Made by a program: the position numbers and the translations under genes. A stretch of 50,456 nucleotides of DNA, from NCBI RefSeq assembly GCF_002498065.1, contig NZ_DAFZ01000093.1:1-50456 (forward strand). The letters are read 5' to 3'. Each line of letters opens with the position of its first letter. Positions within the stretch are counted from its first letter, which is position 1. The notes under the pieces were generated by a model. It saw only the letters and a program-made list of their open reading frames with translations, was not told where the DNA came from and ran no database searches. Shown piece by piece: positions 26,106 to 33,675 of the stretch. This DNA is from Methanoculleus sp. UBA208. Lineage in GTDB: Archaea > Halobacteriota > Methanomicrobia > Methanomicrobiales > Methanoculleaceae.

Positions 26106-26836
26106 AGAGTATGGGGAAGAGATCACTGTCCTGCAGGCATGCTGGACTCTACCGACGGAACGATGGAAAAGGACATGTGCCACGGCGCGGCGGAGATTGC
26201 CATAGCGCACCTGCCCGAACCGCCGCTATCCTCCTGATCGTCGTCCTTGTCGCCGCGTGCTCTGGATGTATCGCCCTCGAGAAGGATGATGAGCCGATCC
26301 CCTCCGGTAACGTCGATCAGCCATGGTCGGGCTCATTGGAGCCGGCCGGGGCGAACCACCCGGTCGCCTCCGTGACGCAGAATTTGAACCTGGTGGTTCC
26401 AGTCGATCCGGTGCCGGTCCAGCCCGGCGAGCACCTGCCGGATCCGAACCCGTGCAACGTCTCATCTCTGCCGATGACACGGGTGGATGTCGCAAAGCCT
26501 CTCGTGGAGACGACGACATTCTTCGAGGAGCAATATTCCCTCGTCTATTCCGCCAGGGGGCTGCAGGTGGATGTGGTCGACGTCCCGTTCGTCATCAATT
26601 TCACCGTGGCCCCGAGGGTCCGCGAACCGGGCGCGTACTCCCGTCTCGTCGTCACCGTCCGCGACGCGGAGAGCCTGCGGCTCATCGCCGATGAGGGCTA
26701 CAACGGCATATATGGGAGCGCCCGGGAGAAGTCGATCAAGCTCTACAGTCCGGGGCGCTACATCGTGACCCTGGATGGGCGTTTTGTCGATGTGAGGGTG
26801 ATGATGGGTACCGAGAAGGTGAACGCCCCCGGATAG
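26102..26836 (+). CDS. Putative lipoprotein of the cobN operon
   Basis: A 244-residue protein of unknown family. The hydrophobic stretch AAILLIVVLVAACSGC ends in a lipobox-like VAAC or SGC, so the mature part is probably lipid-anchored outside the cell. The exported region is Pro-rich at first (PVDPVPVQPGEHLPDPNPC) and then beta-rich (VDVPFVINFTVAPRVREPGAYSRLVVTVRDAESLRL). From ATG 26102, overlapping the cobN stop, the signal would carry a 40-residue basic lead, which is too long for normal. ATG 26111 or in-frame GTG 26177 after AAAAGGACAT would give a more typical signal. Last gene of the overlapping cluster; a role in ligand capture is inference. Confidence 0.65.
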   Translation: MKSMGKRSLSCRHAGLYRRNDGKGHVPRRGGDCHSAPARTAAILLIVVLVAACSGCIALEKDDEPIPSGNVDQPWSGSLEPAGANHPVASVTQNLNLVVPVDPVPVQPGEHLPDPNPCNVSSLPMTRVDVAKPLVETTTFFEEQYSLVYSARGLQVDVVDVPFVINFTVAPRVREPGAYSRLVVTVRDAESLRLIADEGYNGIYGSAREKSIKLYSPGRYIVTLDGRFVDVRVMMGTEKVNAPG

Positions 26837-27322
26837 GCCGGATCCGGGGTTTCCCCATCTATTCGGCGTGATCCTTACCCTTGTCGCTCCGTCCTCCGGA
26901 ATCCTGTTCTCCTATCGGTGCGTAGTGGGGGAACCGGCATCGCAGGTTTTTCGCTTCACGGCGTGTGGTATCACCTGTTGCACCCCGGAGGTGATCGCAA
27001 CGGAGATCTCCAGGGGGGAGAATTACCGGTTCGACTGGATTTGCAGTTCCCGGCGGGTACATGCAGCGTATTCTTCGGGCGACCGTGGGCATGCCTTCCG
27101 GGGCTATTTGTTACGAAAAAATTATTTTATAACATCAGGTGCTACTATACGAAAAATATATGTTACTTGCCGTTCTATCTCCGGCCGGCGGGCGGTGGCA
27201 AAACCTCCTGTTCCTCGGCCCGGGCCGCGGAAGGGCCATGGCCACCTCACCGGGCTCCCGGAGTTCATCGCCGCCGCCTGCCGAACTGCCCTGCACGGCC
27301 GGCGGGGCAGAGGTGACCGACC
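26837..27322. other. 486-base gap inside the chelatase locus
   Basis: No convincing gene. A 152-codon open frame covers most of it but lacks a ribosome binding site and a family resemblance. The right half holds an AT-rich promoter (27101-27140) and then about 165 bases of G+C-rich sequence before the small gene at 27323, with a palindrome CGGCCCGGGCCG near 27219. That stretch would be an unusually long untranslated leader if transcription starts at the TATA box. I looked for cobalamin-riboswitch features and did not find the conserved core. Confidence 0.5.
27101..27140 (+). promoter_or_regulatory. Promoter with shared TTACGAAA...AACATCA motif, copy 1
   Basis: The stretch CTATTTG-TTACGAAA, an ATTTTATAAC TATA-like box and AACATCA-N2-TGC (27104-27142) reappears with small changes at 27697-27738 before ChlID. 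Expected transcription start is near 27155. Repeated spacing and wording suggest one regulator or one promoter class for both. Confidence 0.5.
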
Positions 27323-27655
27323 ATGAAGAAACGTATTCAATCCGAGAAAGGCGAGATCCTCCTCGACACCGACCGTGACGCCTGGGTCTACCTCGCGCCG
27401 CGGGGCGGTGACGCAGGCGGGGCGTTCGGGCGCGGAAGGGATCTCTACCTGCACGAAGAGGAGGGGCTGCCGGATGTCTACTACATCCACACCTGGTCGA
27501 TGGAGCCCGGCGAGGACGAACAGCTTCAGCCGATCTCCATCGTATCCGCCGAGGAGTTTCTGGAGTCGCGGGGGCTCGTGCTTGCCGCATACCCGGAGCA
27601 GAGGGGGAGCCAGGTATTGCGGTCGTACGGCTACGGCATCGCGGAAGAGTTCTGA
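27323..27655 (+). CDS. Small protein of unknown function in the chelatase locus
   Basis: A 110-residue soluble, acidic protein: MKKRIQSEKGEILLDTDRDAWVYLAPRGG at the start, an aromatic-rich middle (LPDVYYIHTWSMEPGEDEQLQPISIVSAEEFLESRG), and RSYGYGIAEEF at the end. I do not recognise the family. It is very probably a real gene, because GAGGTGA lies six bases before the ATG, the codon third positions are G/C-rich like its neighbours, and it sits between cobN and the chelatase motor behind a promoter resembling that of ChlID. No cysteine or histidine cluster suggests metal binding. A regulatory or accessory role to the chelatase is only a guess from position. Confidence 0.7.
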   Translation: MKKRIQSEKGEILLDTDRDAWVYLAPRGGDAGGAFGRGRDLYLHEEEGLPDVYYIHTWSMEPGEDEQLQPISIVSAEEFLESRGLVLAAYPEQRGSQVLRSYGYGIAEEF

Positions 27656-27693
27656 GACTACATGGTTCCGGGCGGGGGCAGGGTCGCCCTTGC

Positions 27694-27738
27694 CCGCTAT
27701 TGGTTATTACGAAATAGAAAATATTTAACATCAATTGC
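27694..27738 (+). promoter_or_regulatory. Promoter with shared motif, copy 2, leaderless ChlID start
   Basis: TTACGAAA, the TATA-like AATATTTAAC (27720-27729) and AACATCA-N2-TGCACCATA mirror the sequence at 27101-27142. The box is about 30 bases before the ChlID ATG at 27754, which predicts a leaderless or near-leaderless message. Confidence 0.55.
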
Positions 27739-27753
27739 ACCATATTCTCTCAT

Positions 27754-29772
27754 ATGTCATACTCGGCGCGAAGGAGCGTCCTTCCGTTCACCGCTATTAT
27801 CGGTCAGGAGACAATGAAACGTGCGCTCATCCTCAACGCCGTTAATCCGGGAATCGGCGGCGTGCTCATCCGTGGCGAGAAAGGAACCGCAAAATCTACA
27901 GCAGTCAGGGCGCTTGCCGACGTGCTCCCCGAGATCGACGTGATCCGGGACTGTCCGTACAGTTGCGATCCCGCAGGCGACGGTGGCCTGTGTACGGCCT
28001 GTGCCGAAAGGAAAGCCTCGGGCGATGACCTGGAAGTAGAACGGCGCCGTGTCCGCGTCATCGATCTCCCGCTTGGGGTGACTGAAGACCGGGTGGTGGG
28101 CACCGTCGACGTGGAGCGAGCGATCCGGGAGGGGAAAGTAACCATCGATCCGGGCATTCTCGCGGCGGTTAACCGCGGCATCCTCTATATCGACGAGGCC
28201 AACCTGCTCGACGACCATGTTGCCGATGTGCTTCTTGATGCCGCCGCGATGGGCGTCAACGTGGTGGAGCGGGAAGGTATATCGTTCTCCCACCCTGCTC
28301 GGTTCATCCTGGTCGGCACCATGAACCCGGAGGAGGGAGAACTGCGGCCGCAACTGCTCGACCGGTTCGGGCTGCAGGTGGTCGTGGAGGGGATCGAGGA
28401 GGCCGCCGAGCGGGTGGCGATCATCAGGACCGCCGAGGCGTTCGCGTGCGACCCCGATGGGTGTCGGGAGGCATACCACGCGGCACAGGAGGAACTGCGC
28501 AAAAAGATTACCGATGCACGTGCGCTGCTCCCGGCAGTCACGACCGACGACACGCTTTTGAATGCTGTGGCGGAAGCATGCATCCGGCTAGGAGTCAGGA
28601 CCCACCGTGCCGATATCGCCGTCGTCCGCACGGCGAAGACGATCGCCGCTCTTGACGGACGAACCGCGGTTACCCGCGACGATGTCCGGGAAGCCATGGA
28701 GCTTGCGCTCCCGCACCGGATGCGTCGAAAACCGTTTGAAGAGCCAAAAATCGATCCGAATGATCTCGACAAAGCACTGGATGGCGCCGGGAGGAAGCAT
28801 GACGACTCTCCCCGGGACGGTGGGGAGCAGGGCGGTGACGAGCACCCCGGCGGGCGTAGTGGGGAACCGCCACCTTCCCAAGGAGACGGTATGCACGAAA
28901 CCGTTTTCCAGGTCGGAAACCCGGTCGATGTCGGAAAGATGAGCCTGCCGGAACGACGGGATTCCCTTGAACGGCTGAGACCATCCGGCAGGCGACTCGA
29001 GACGTTCTCAGCCGATAACGTGGGGAGATATGTTTCTGCACGGTTTCCCACCGGAACTGCTGATGTCGCACTCGACGCCACGCTCCGGGCCGCCGCTCCG
29101 CACCAGTCGGTGCGCGACCGAAAGGGCATGGCGGTCGCCGTTCGCGAAGAAGATGTCCGCGAGCGGGTCCGGGTGGGAAAGGTTTCCGTCGCGTGCGTCT
29201 TTGTGGTCGATGCCAGCGGTTCGATGGGTGCCGCAAAGAGAATGGAGTCGGCCAAGGGCGCGGTCCTCTCGATGCTGCTGGACTCCTACCGGCATCGCGA
29301 CCGCATCGGCCTTGTGGCTTTTCGGGGAAGCGGCGCCGAAACCCTCCTCCCGCTCTGCTCAAGTGTCGATCTCGCGCAGAAGCAACTGGAGGATCTCCCC
29401 ACCGGCGGGAAGACGCCGCTTTGCGCCGGGCTAATGAAAGGCATGGAGGTTCTCCTGCAGGAGCGGCGGAAGAACGGCGAGGTGATCCCGATGATGGTCG
29501 TCATCTCCGATGGTCGGGCAAACGTTCCTGTGTCGGGAGACGTGCGCAACGAGGTTCTCGGTGTAGCAGAGGAGATCCGATCGCACGGCATCCGGATGGT
29601 GGTCATCGACACGGAGGAGGCGGGGAACTCTTTTCTGGAGTTCCGGTTGGGCTACTGCAGGGTTGTCGCGGAACATGCTGGCGGCGGGTACTACCCGATC
29701 GCCGACCTCTCTGCTGGCCTCCTGCAGGAGATCACGGCGGCTGAACGGGATGTGGCGGTGTACCCTGCCTGA
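27754..29772 (+). CDS. Fused ChlI-ChlD chelatase AAA+/vWA motor
   Basis: ATP-driven motor of a magnesium/cobalt-chelatase-type complex, 672 residues, with both small subunits in one chain. The ChlI-like AAA+ domain has Walker A GEKGTAKST at 41-49, a four-cysteine insert (C67, C71, C80, C83, in DCPYSCDPAGDGGLCTAC), Walker B GILYIDEAN around 142-150, and sensor 1 VGTMNPEEGELRPQLLDRF. A charged, Pro/Gly-rich linker spans about 335-395. The ChlD-like von Willebrand A domain has MIDAS motif DASGSMG at 486-492, the threonine in GGKTP near 554 and SDGRA near 600. Such fusions accompany CobN in archaea and many bacteria. Its likely partner is the CobN at 22404. The metal is not determinable from sequence. 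Confidence 0.93.
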   Translation: MSYSARRSVLPFTAIIGQETMKRALILNAVNPGIGGVLIRGEKGTAKSTAVRALADVLPEIDVIRDCPYSCDPAGDGGLCTACAERKASGDDLEVERRRVRVIDLPLGVTEDRVVGTVDVERAIREGKVTIDPGILAAVNRGILYIDEANLLDDHVADVLLDAAAMGVNVVEREGISFSHPARFILVGTMNPEEGELRPQLLDRFGLQVVVEGIEEAAERVAIIRTAEAFACDPDGCREAYHAAQEELRKKITDARALLPAVTTDDTLLNAVAEACIRLGVRTHRADIAVVRTAKTIAALDGRTAVTRDDVREAMELALPHRMRRKPFEEPKIDPNDLDKALDGAGRKHDDSPRDGGEQGGDEHPGGRSGEPPPSQGDGMHETVFQVGNPVDVGKMSLPERRDSLERLRPSGRRLETFSADNVGRYVSARFPTGTADVALDATLRAAAPHQSVRDRKGMAVAVREEDVRERVRVGKVSVACVFVVDASGSMGAAKRMESAKGAVLSMLLDSYRHRDRIGLVAFRGSGAETLLPLCSSVDLAQKQLEDLPTGGKTPLCAGLMKGMEVLLQERRKNGEVIPMMVVISDGRANVPVSGDVRNEVLGVAEEIRSHGIRMVVIDTEEAGNSFLEFRLGYCRVVAEHAGGGYYPIADLSAGLLQEITAAERDVAVYPA

Positions 29773-30168
29773 GCGGCCGCCAATCCTTTTCACCGGCAGT
29801 ATGACGGGAGTTTCCCGACCCGGTGTTCCACCTGCCGGACGAGCCGTCAGGGCTCCGGCCGCCTCAAAACGTGGACCCGCTTCAGTACCTGCACTGCTAA
29901 ACTTTGATCATACCCGTTGACTGGCCTGGGTTTGAGACTATTTGAGTGATTTCGGTTAGATTTACGGGTTCTCACGTTGCAGGAGGTGGCCGCCAGGAAA
30001 TTTCGTCCGGCCTCTCTCTTGCCCTGCTTTCTATCTCTCCATAGCCGTGAAGGCGTACCGGGGTGCTCATGCATCGATCGGCGTCGTACCCAAGCAGGAA
30101 TACGTATCTTAGTTTCATTCTCTTTATTTGCAGAACGCGAATAGATAGATAGACCGGTGAAAACCTCC
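29773..30168. other. 396-base gap containing a purB relic
   Basis: No intact gene. Bases 29771-29850 are a decayed duplicate of the purB 3' end (entered separately). The remainder shows nothing I can name. The right end holds a weak AT-rich box (ctttatttgc, about 30122-30131) and a GGTGA ribosome binding site before the gene at 30169. Confidence 0.55.
29790..29850 (-). pseudogene. Relic of the adenylosuccinate lyase C-terminus
   Basis: Read on the minus strand this piece encodes LVRQVEHRVGKLPSYCR followed by a stop. The intact purB at 31110-32450 ends VRQVERLIEKLTPLCR followed by a stop. The similarity continues past the stop codon (GGCCGCC..AATCC.TTTCACC against GGCCGCCCGAAATCCCTTCACC on the plus strand), so it is a DNA duplication, not a shared protein motif. 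Upstream of about 25 codons the likeness ends. The relic and the real gene are in the same orientation and flank the two genes at 30169-31091. Confidence 0.65.
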
Positions 30169-30819
30169 ATGCACGAATCAGCACTCGTCCGGTTCAAAAG
30201 CGAGATCCGGCACTTCTATGTAATTACCATCGCGAATATCGTCTTTGCCGCCCTCGTGATGGCGTTCGGCATCAGCGTGCTCGTCGGAGAGGCGGTCTCT
30301 ATGTACGAAACGTTCTCTACCGCGCTGTACGTACTCTATTCCCCGGTAGTCCTGTTCGTCGCACTTGTTGCCGCCCTTACCGGATTTTCCTGGCTTCTCA
30401 CCAGCATCCGGGTTTTCGAAGGGATCGAGACGATCAAGGACGACCTGGACGGGATGGGAAGCGAGGTCCCGGACGAGGACCTCACCCGCCTCATCGTAAG
30501 CATGCTCTCGCACTACCGCGACAACCGCGCGACCATCCGCACCATGATCCTGGTCTGCACGCTCGGCGGGGTCTGTTCGTTTCTCCTCGGGGTCGCCGGC
30601 AGCCTGGAACACCTCTCCGTCTCAGCGGACGGTGTCGTCTTCACCCTCAACAACTACCTTGTCATCCCGTTCATGCTCCTCACGCTCGGGATCGCCCTCG
30701 TCAGCCTTACCTCCTCCTCCTACTTCTCCCGGTTCGCAAGGGTCTGGGACGGGAGGCTCGACGAGATCGAGGAGTCCGAGGCTCTCCTGAAAGAAACGCT
30801 GGAGATGGATCGGCGATGA
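30169..30819 (+). CDS. Four-helix membrane protein of unknown function
   Basis: A 216-residue integral membrane protein. Two hydrophobic segments come early (FYVITIANIVFAALVMAFGI and VLYSPVVLFVALVAALTGF) and two late (TMILVCTLGGVCSFLLGVAG and YLVIPFMLLTLGIALVSLT). Between them is a cytoplasmic helical stretch (RVFEGIETIKDDLDGMGSEVPDEDLTRLIVSMLSHYRDNR), and the tail is charged and probably coiled-coil. I start at the ATG at 30169, because GGTGA lies eight bases upstream; the frame itself opens four codons earlier with GTG inside that ribosome binding site. The stop overlaps the next gene, a winged-helix protein, by four bases. Family not recognised. Confidence 0.75.
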   Translation: MHESALVRFKSEIRHFYVITIANIVFAALVMAFGISVLVGEAVSMYETFSTALYVLYSPVVLFVALVAALTGFSWLLTSIRVFEGIETIKDDLDGMGSEVPDEDLTRLIVSMLSHYRDNRATIRTMILVCTLGGVCSFLLGVAGSLEHLSVSADGVVFTLNNYLVIPFMLLTLGIALVSLTSSSYFSRFARVWDGRLDEIEESEALLKETLEMDRR

Positions 30820-31091
30820 GCGGGCGCAGGACGGCGTTTGAGATCTACTGGGAGATCCTGGTCTTCTGCAGAACGCCGCAGTCGTTTACCGGCATCATCA
30901 ACCGGTGCGACCTGAACTCGAAGACCGGGCAGGAGTATCTCCGGTTCCTTGTGGAAAAAGAGTATCTTGTCGAAGTGGCCGAGGGGGATAAGACCCGGTA
31001 TCTCTCCACCGAGAGGGCCGGGGAGTACACCGCGCTCTTTGGTTCGCTGTACCGCAAACTCTTCGATGCCCCTCCCCGGTTCAAACTATAA
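30816..31091 (+). CDS. Winged-helix (ArnR1-like) DNA-binding protein
   Basis: A 91-residue one-domain regulator. MSGRRTAFEIYWEILVFCRTPQSFTGIINRCDLNSKTGQEYLRFLVEKEYLVEVAEGDKTRYLSTERAGEY reads as the helix, recognition helix and beta wing of the archaeal winged-helix family that includes ArnR1 and HTH_45 proteins. The phrase YLRFLVEKEYLVE and the wing TRYLSTERA are characteristic. It overlaps the membrane protein upstream by ATGA, so the two are made together. A membrane-linked regulatory pair is a fair inference, but the target is unknown. Confidence 0.82.
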   Translation: MSGRRTAFEIYWEILVFCRTPQSFTGIINRCDLNSKTGQEYLRFLVEKEYLVEVAEGDKTRYLSTERAGEYTALFGSLYRKLFDAPPRFKL

Positions 31092-31109
31092 GGGCCGCCC
31101 GAAATCCCT

Positions 31110-32450
31110 TCACCGGCAGAGCGGCGTGAGTTTCTCGATCAGCCGCTCCACCTGCCGGACGGCCGTCCCGATGTAGGCGTCCGGGTCGAGGAGGGCGTCG
31201 AGTTCCTCGCGGGTGACGAACGCCGTGACCTCGGCTCGCTCGCCGAGCACCTCGGCGAGGTCGCGGTCTTCGGCGAGGGCCTGCATGCTCGCCGTCCGCA
31301 TCGCCTCGTGGGCTTCCTGCCGGTTCATGCCGCGCTTCGTGAGGTCGATCATCACCGACTCGGCGAGGTTCACGCCCCGGAGCATCATCAGGTTCTTCCG
31401 GATGTTTGCTTTGTTGAACTCGAGGTCTTCCATCACGCCGATCATCACGTTGAGGATGTGATCGGTCAGCACCGACGCCTCGGGGAAGAGCACCCGCTCG
31501 GGGGAGGAGTTCGTCAGGTCGCGCTCATCCCAGAGGACGTTGTTCTGGAGTGCCGGCTCGACCGCGGACCGCACAATCCGGGCAAGGCCGCAGACCTGCT
31601 CGCTCTTTATCGGGTTTCTCTTGTGGGGCATCGTGCTCGAGCCCACCTGCTTCTTCCCGAACGCCTCCGCGAGTTCTCCGATCTCGGAACGCTGCATCAG
31701 CCGGAGCTCGAGCCCGATCTTATCCAGCGTCGTCGCGACGTTTGCAAGGAGCATGAAGTACTCCGCGTAGCGGTCCCGCGCGATGATCTGGTTGGAGACG
31801 TCCACCGCCTGGATCCCGAGGAACTCCATCATCGTCTCCTGGATCTCGATCCCCGCTTCGCCGAGCGCCGCCTGGGTGCCTACGGCACCGGTGAGCTGCC
31901 CGACGACGAGGCGCGGGCGCATCTGGCGGAGCCGCTCGATGTGGCGGGAGACCTCGCTCGCCCAGATGGCGAACCGGAGGCCGTAGGTCGTCGGGACCCC
32001 GATCTGCCCGTGGGTGCGGCCGGCGCAGACGAGGGTCTTCGTCTCGGCGCTCCGGGTGAGGAGAATGCAGAGGAGTTTGCCCAGTTTCTCTTCGATGAGC
32101 GCGAGGCTCTCGCGGACCTGCAGGGCGGTCGCCGTATCCAGGATATCGTTCGAGGTCGCGCCGTAGTGGATCCACCGCCCGGCGTCGCCGCAGACCTCGG
32201 TGACGGCCTTGACGATCGCCATCATGTCGTGGTTGATCTCGGCCTCGATCTCCTTCGCCCGCTCGAGGCGCGCGTCATGCGCAGAGGCCGCGATCGTCTC
32301 CGCGTCCTCGCGGGGGATCATCCCGTGCACCGCTTCAGCTCGTGCCAGCGCCACTTCGGCCGTGACGATCGCCCGGAAGCGGTTCTCCTCACTCCAGACG
32401 GCACGCATCTCCGGGGTGCCGTACCGGTAGTCGATGGGATGGATTGCCAT
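31110..32450 (-). CDS. purB: Adenylosuccinate lyase
   Basis: Releases fumarate from SAICAR and from adenylosuccinate in purine synthesis; acts as a homotetramer. The 446-residue protein has the fumarase/aspartase-superfamily signature GSSTMPHKRNPIKSE (catalytic loop), the active-site segment AGRTHGQIGVPTTYGLRFA with its histidine, and HYGATSNDILDTATALQ. The N-terminus MAIHPIDYRYGTPEMRAVWSEENRF is standard. It stands alone: the neighbouring corA gene ends 73 bases upstream with an oligo-T terminator, and the plus-strand winged-helix gene converges on it 18 bases away. A degenerate copy of its last 20 or so codons lies at 29790-29850. Confidence 0.96.
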   Translation of the reverse strand: MAIHPIDYRYGTPEMRAVWSEENRFRAIVTAEVALARAEAVHGMIPREDAETIAASAHDARLERAKEIEAEINHDMMAIVKAVTEVCGDAGRWIHYGATSNDILDTATALQVRESLALIEEKLGKLLCILLTRSAETKTLVCAGRTHGQIGVPTTYGLRFAIWASEVSRHIERLRQMRPRLVVGQLTGAVGTQAALGEAGIEIQETMMEFLGIQAVDVSNQIIARDRYAEYFMLLANVATTLDKIGLELRLMQRSEIGELAEAFGKKQVGSSTMPHKRNPIKSEQVCGLARIVRSAVEPALQNNVLWDERDLTNSSPERVLFPEASVLTDHILNVMIGVMEDLEFNKANIRKNLMMLRGVNLAESVMIDLTKRGMNRQEAHEAMRTASMQALAEDRDLAEVLGERAEVTAFVTREELDALLDPDAYIGTAVRQVERLIEKLTPLCR

Positions 32451-32478
32451 AATAGAGAAGTGTTGGCATTCTCGCTAC

Positions 32479-32484
32479 AAAAAA
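32479..32484 (-). terminator. Oligo-T terminator after corA
   Basis: Six consecutive T on the minus strand, following a G+C-rich stretch about 40 bases past the corA stop and just ahead of the purB start. It would separate the two transcripts. Confidence 0.5.
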
Positions 32485-32523
32485 GGGGGTGCCGCCCCTC
32501 TCCCCGCGCCGCAGGGCTCGCCG

Positions 32524-33522
32524 TCATATCCATTTCTTCTTCCTGAAGTAAAGGAGCATCGCGGCCGCGACGCCTACCATGAGGAGGAGGACGAATGGAT
32601 ACCCGAGCGGCGAGTCTTCGAGCGGTATATTCAGGAGATTCATCCCGTAGAACCCGGTGATGAAACTTAAGGGGATGAAGATGGTTGCGACGATGGTGAG
32701 GAACGTCGTGATCTCGGCGAGCCTGTTGTTCTGGTTCGAGGTGTGAAGGTCCATCACGCCGGAGAGCGTATCCCGGGAGTACTCCGCAACCTCTGCCGCC
32801 TGGATGCACCGGTCGTAGATATCCCGGAAGTACGGGATCGTCTCCTTCCGGACAAGGCTCAACTCCCGGCTTGCGAGCGACCCGAGAACCTCGCGTGCCG
32901 GGACGGCCGCTCTCCGGATGGTCACGAGGTCTTTCTTGAGTTCGTAGATCTGCTTCAGGGCAAGCGGGTCCGCGGAGGCCAGGACCCTGCCCTGGAGGTC
33001 TTCAACCCGGTCGTCGACTGCGTCGAGGATAGCGAGGTAGGCACTCACGATGGCGTCAAGGAGCGTGTAAGCGAGAAAATCCGGCCCAGCGCTCCGGAGG
33101 ACACTCAGCTCGTTCCTGAGCCGCCCCCTGACCTGTTCGAAGACCTGGAAAGGCTGCTCCCGGAACGTTATGACGTAGTTCTCCCCGAAGATCAGGCTGA
33201 CCTGCTCGCTTGCAACCCTGCCGTCCCTGACCGAGAGCATCCTCGCGATGACGGCGACGTAGCTCCCGAACTCCTCCACCTTCGGCCGCTGGTCAGGGAC
33301 CGTGATATCCTCCATAGTGAGCGGGTGAATCCCCGCCTGTCTGCCGAGGATCACGAGCTCGTCGCGCTCCGGCACCCCGACGACGTCGATCCAGGTGACC
33401 GTCTCCCGGCCGATCCACGACCAGGCCTCGGTGAGTTCGATGCATTCGTGCTCCTCGAGGCGGTCCTCTGTGTAGTCGGTCACCCGGATCGAGAGTATTC
33501 CACAGGTTTTTTCCGGCCGCAT
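32524..33522 (-). CDS. corA: CorA-family divalent cation channel (first copy)
   Basis: Pentameric magnesium/cobalt channel, 332 residues from ATG 33522. A large cytoplasmic funnel domain (TWIDVVGVPERDEL, HPLTMEDITVPDQRPKVEEF, SEQVSLIFGENYVITFRE) and a long stalk helix precede two C-terminal transmembrane helices. The first (VATIFIPLSFITGFYGMN) ends with the selectivity motif YGMN, and the chain ends LLYFRKKKWI. I choose 33522 because GGAGGTGG lies five bases upstream; the open frame starts at 33567 with 15 extra residues not seen in the family. It is a diverged paralogue of the gene at 34784, with an MscS-like channel between them. Confidence 0.93.
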   Translation of the reverse strand: MRPEKTCGILSIRVTDYTEDRLEEHECIELTEAWSWIGRETVTWIDVVGVPERDELVILGRQAGIHPLTMEDITVPDQRPKVEEFGSYVAVIARMLSVRDGRVASEQVSLIFGENYVITFREQPFQVFEQVRGRLRNELSVLRSAGPDFLAYTLLDAIVSAYLAILDAVDDRVEDLQGRVLASADPLALKQIYELKKDLVTIRRAAVPAREVLGSLASRELSLVRKETIPYFRDIYDRCIQAAEVAEYSRDTLSGVMDLHTSNQNNRLAEITTFLTIVATIFIPLSFITGFYGMNLLNIPLEDSPLGYPFVLLLMVGVAAAMLLYFRKKKWI

Positions 33523-33675
33523 CGCCACCTCCGGACTGCCTGCTCCCGGGAGAAGAGGCGGATACACCTCGCCGGTCCCGGCAAATCACCTGGCGAGCCG
33601 CCCGGCAGGAGTCGTAGACACCATCCCCGGGAGGGGACATTCGTCCCATGGTATAAAACATCACTGTCGGGCCGA

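Noticed and set aside
27020..27050. tRNA-like T-loop (CCGGTTCGACTGG)
   Set aside because: No matching acceptor, D or anticodon arms could be folded around it. No tRNA was found anywhere in the window.
27130..27322. Possible cobalamin riboswitch before the small gene at 27323
   Set aside because: GGTGC appears, but the conserved core (GCCACTG and the AGCCAGG-type B12 box) is absent and the GGTGC falls inside the shared promoter motif.
26868..27326. 152-codon open frame in the gap after the cobN operon
   Set aside because: Composition is unlike neighbouring genes, the frame crosses a promoter-like AT-rich stretch, and no ribosome binding site precedes it.
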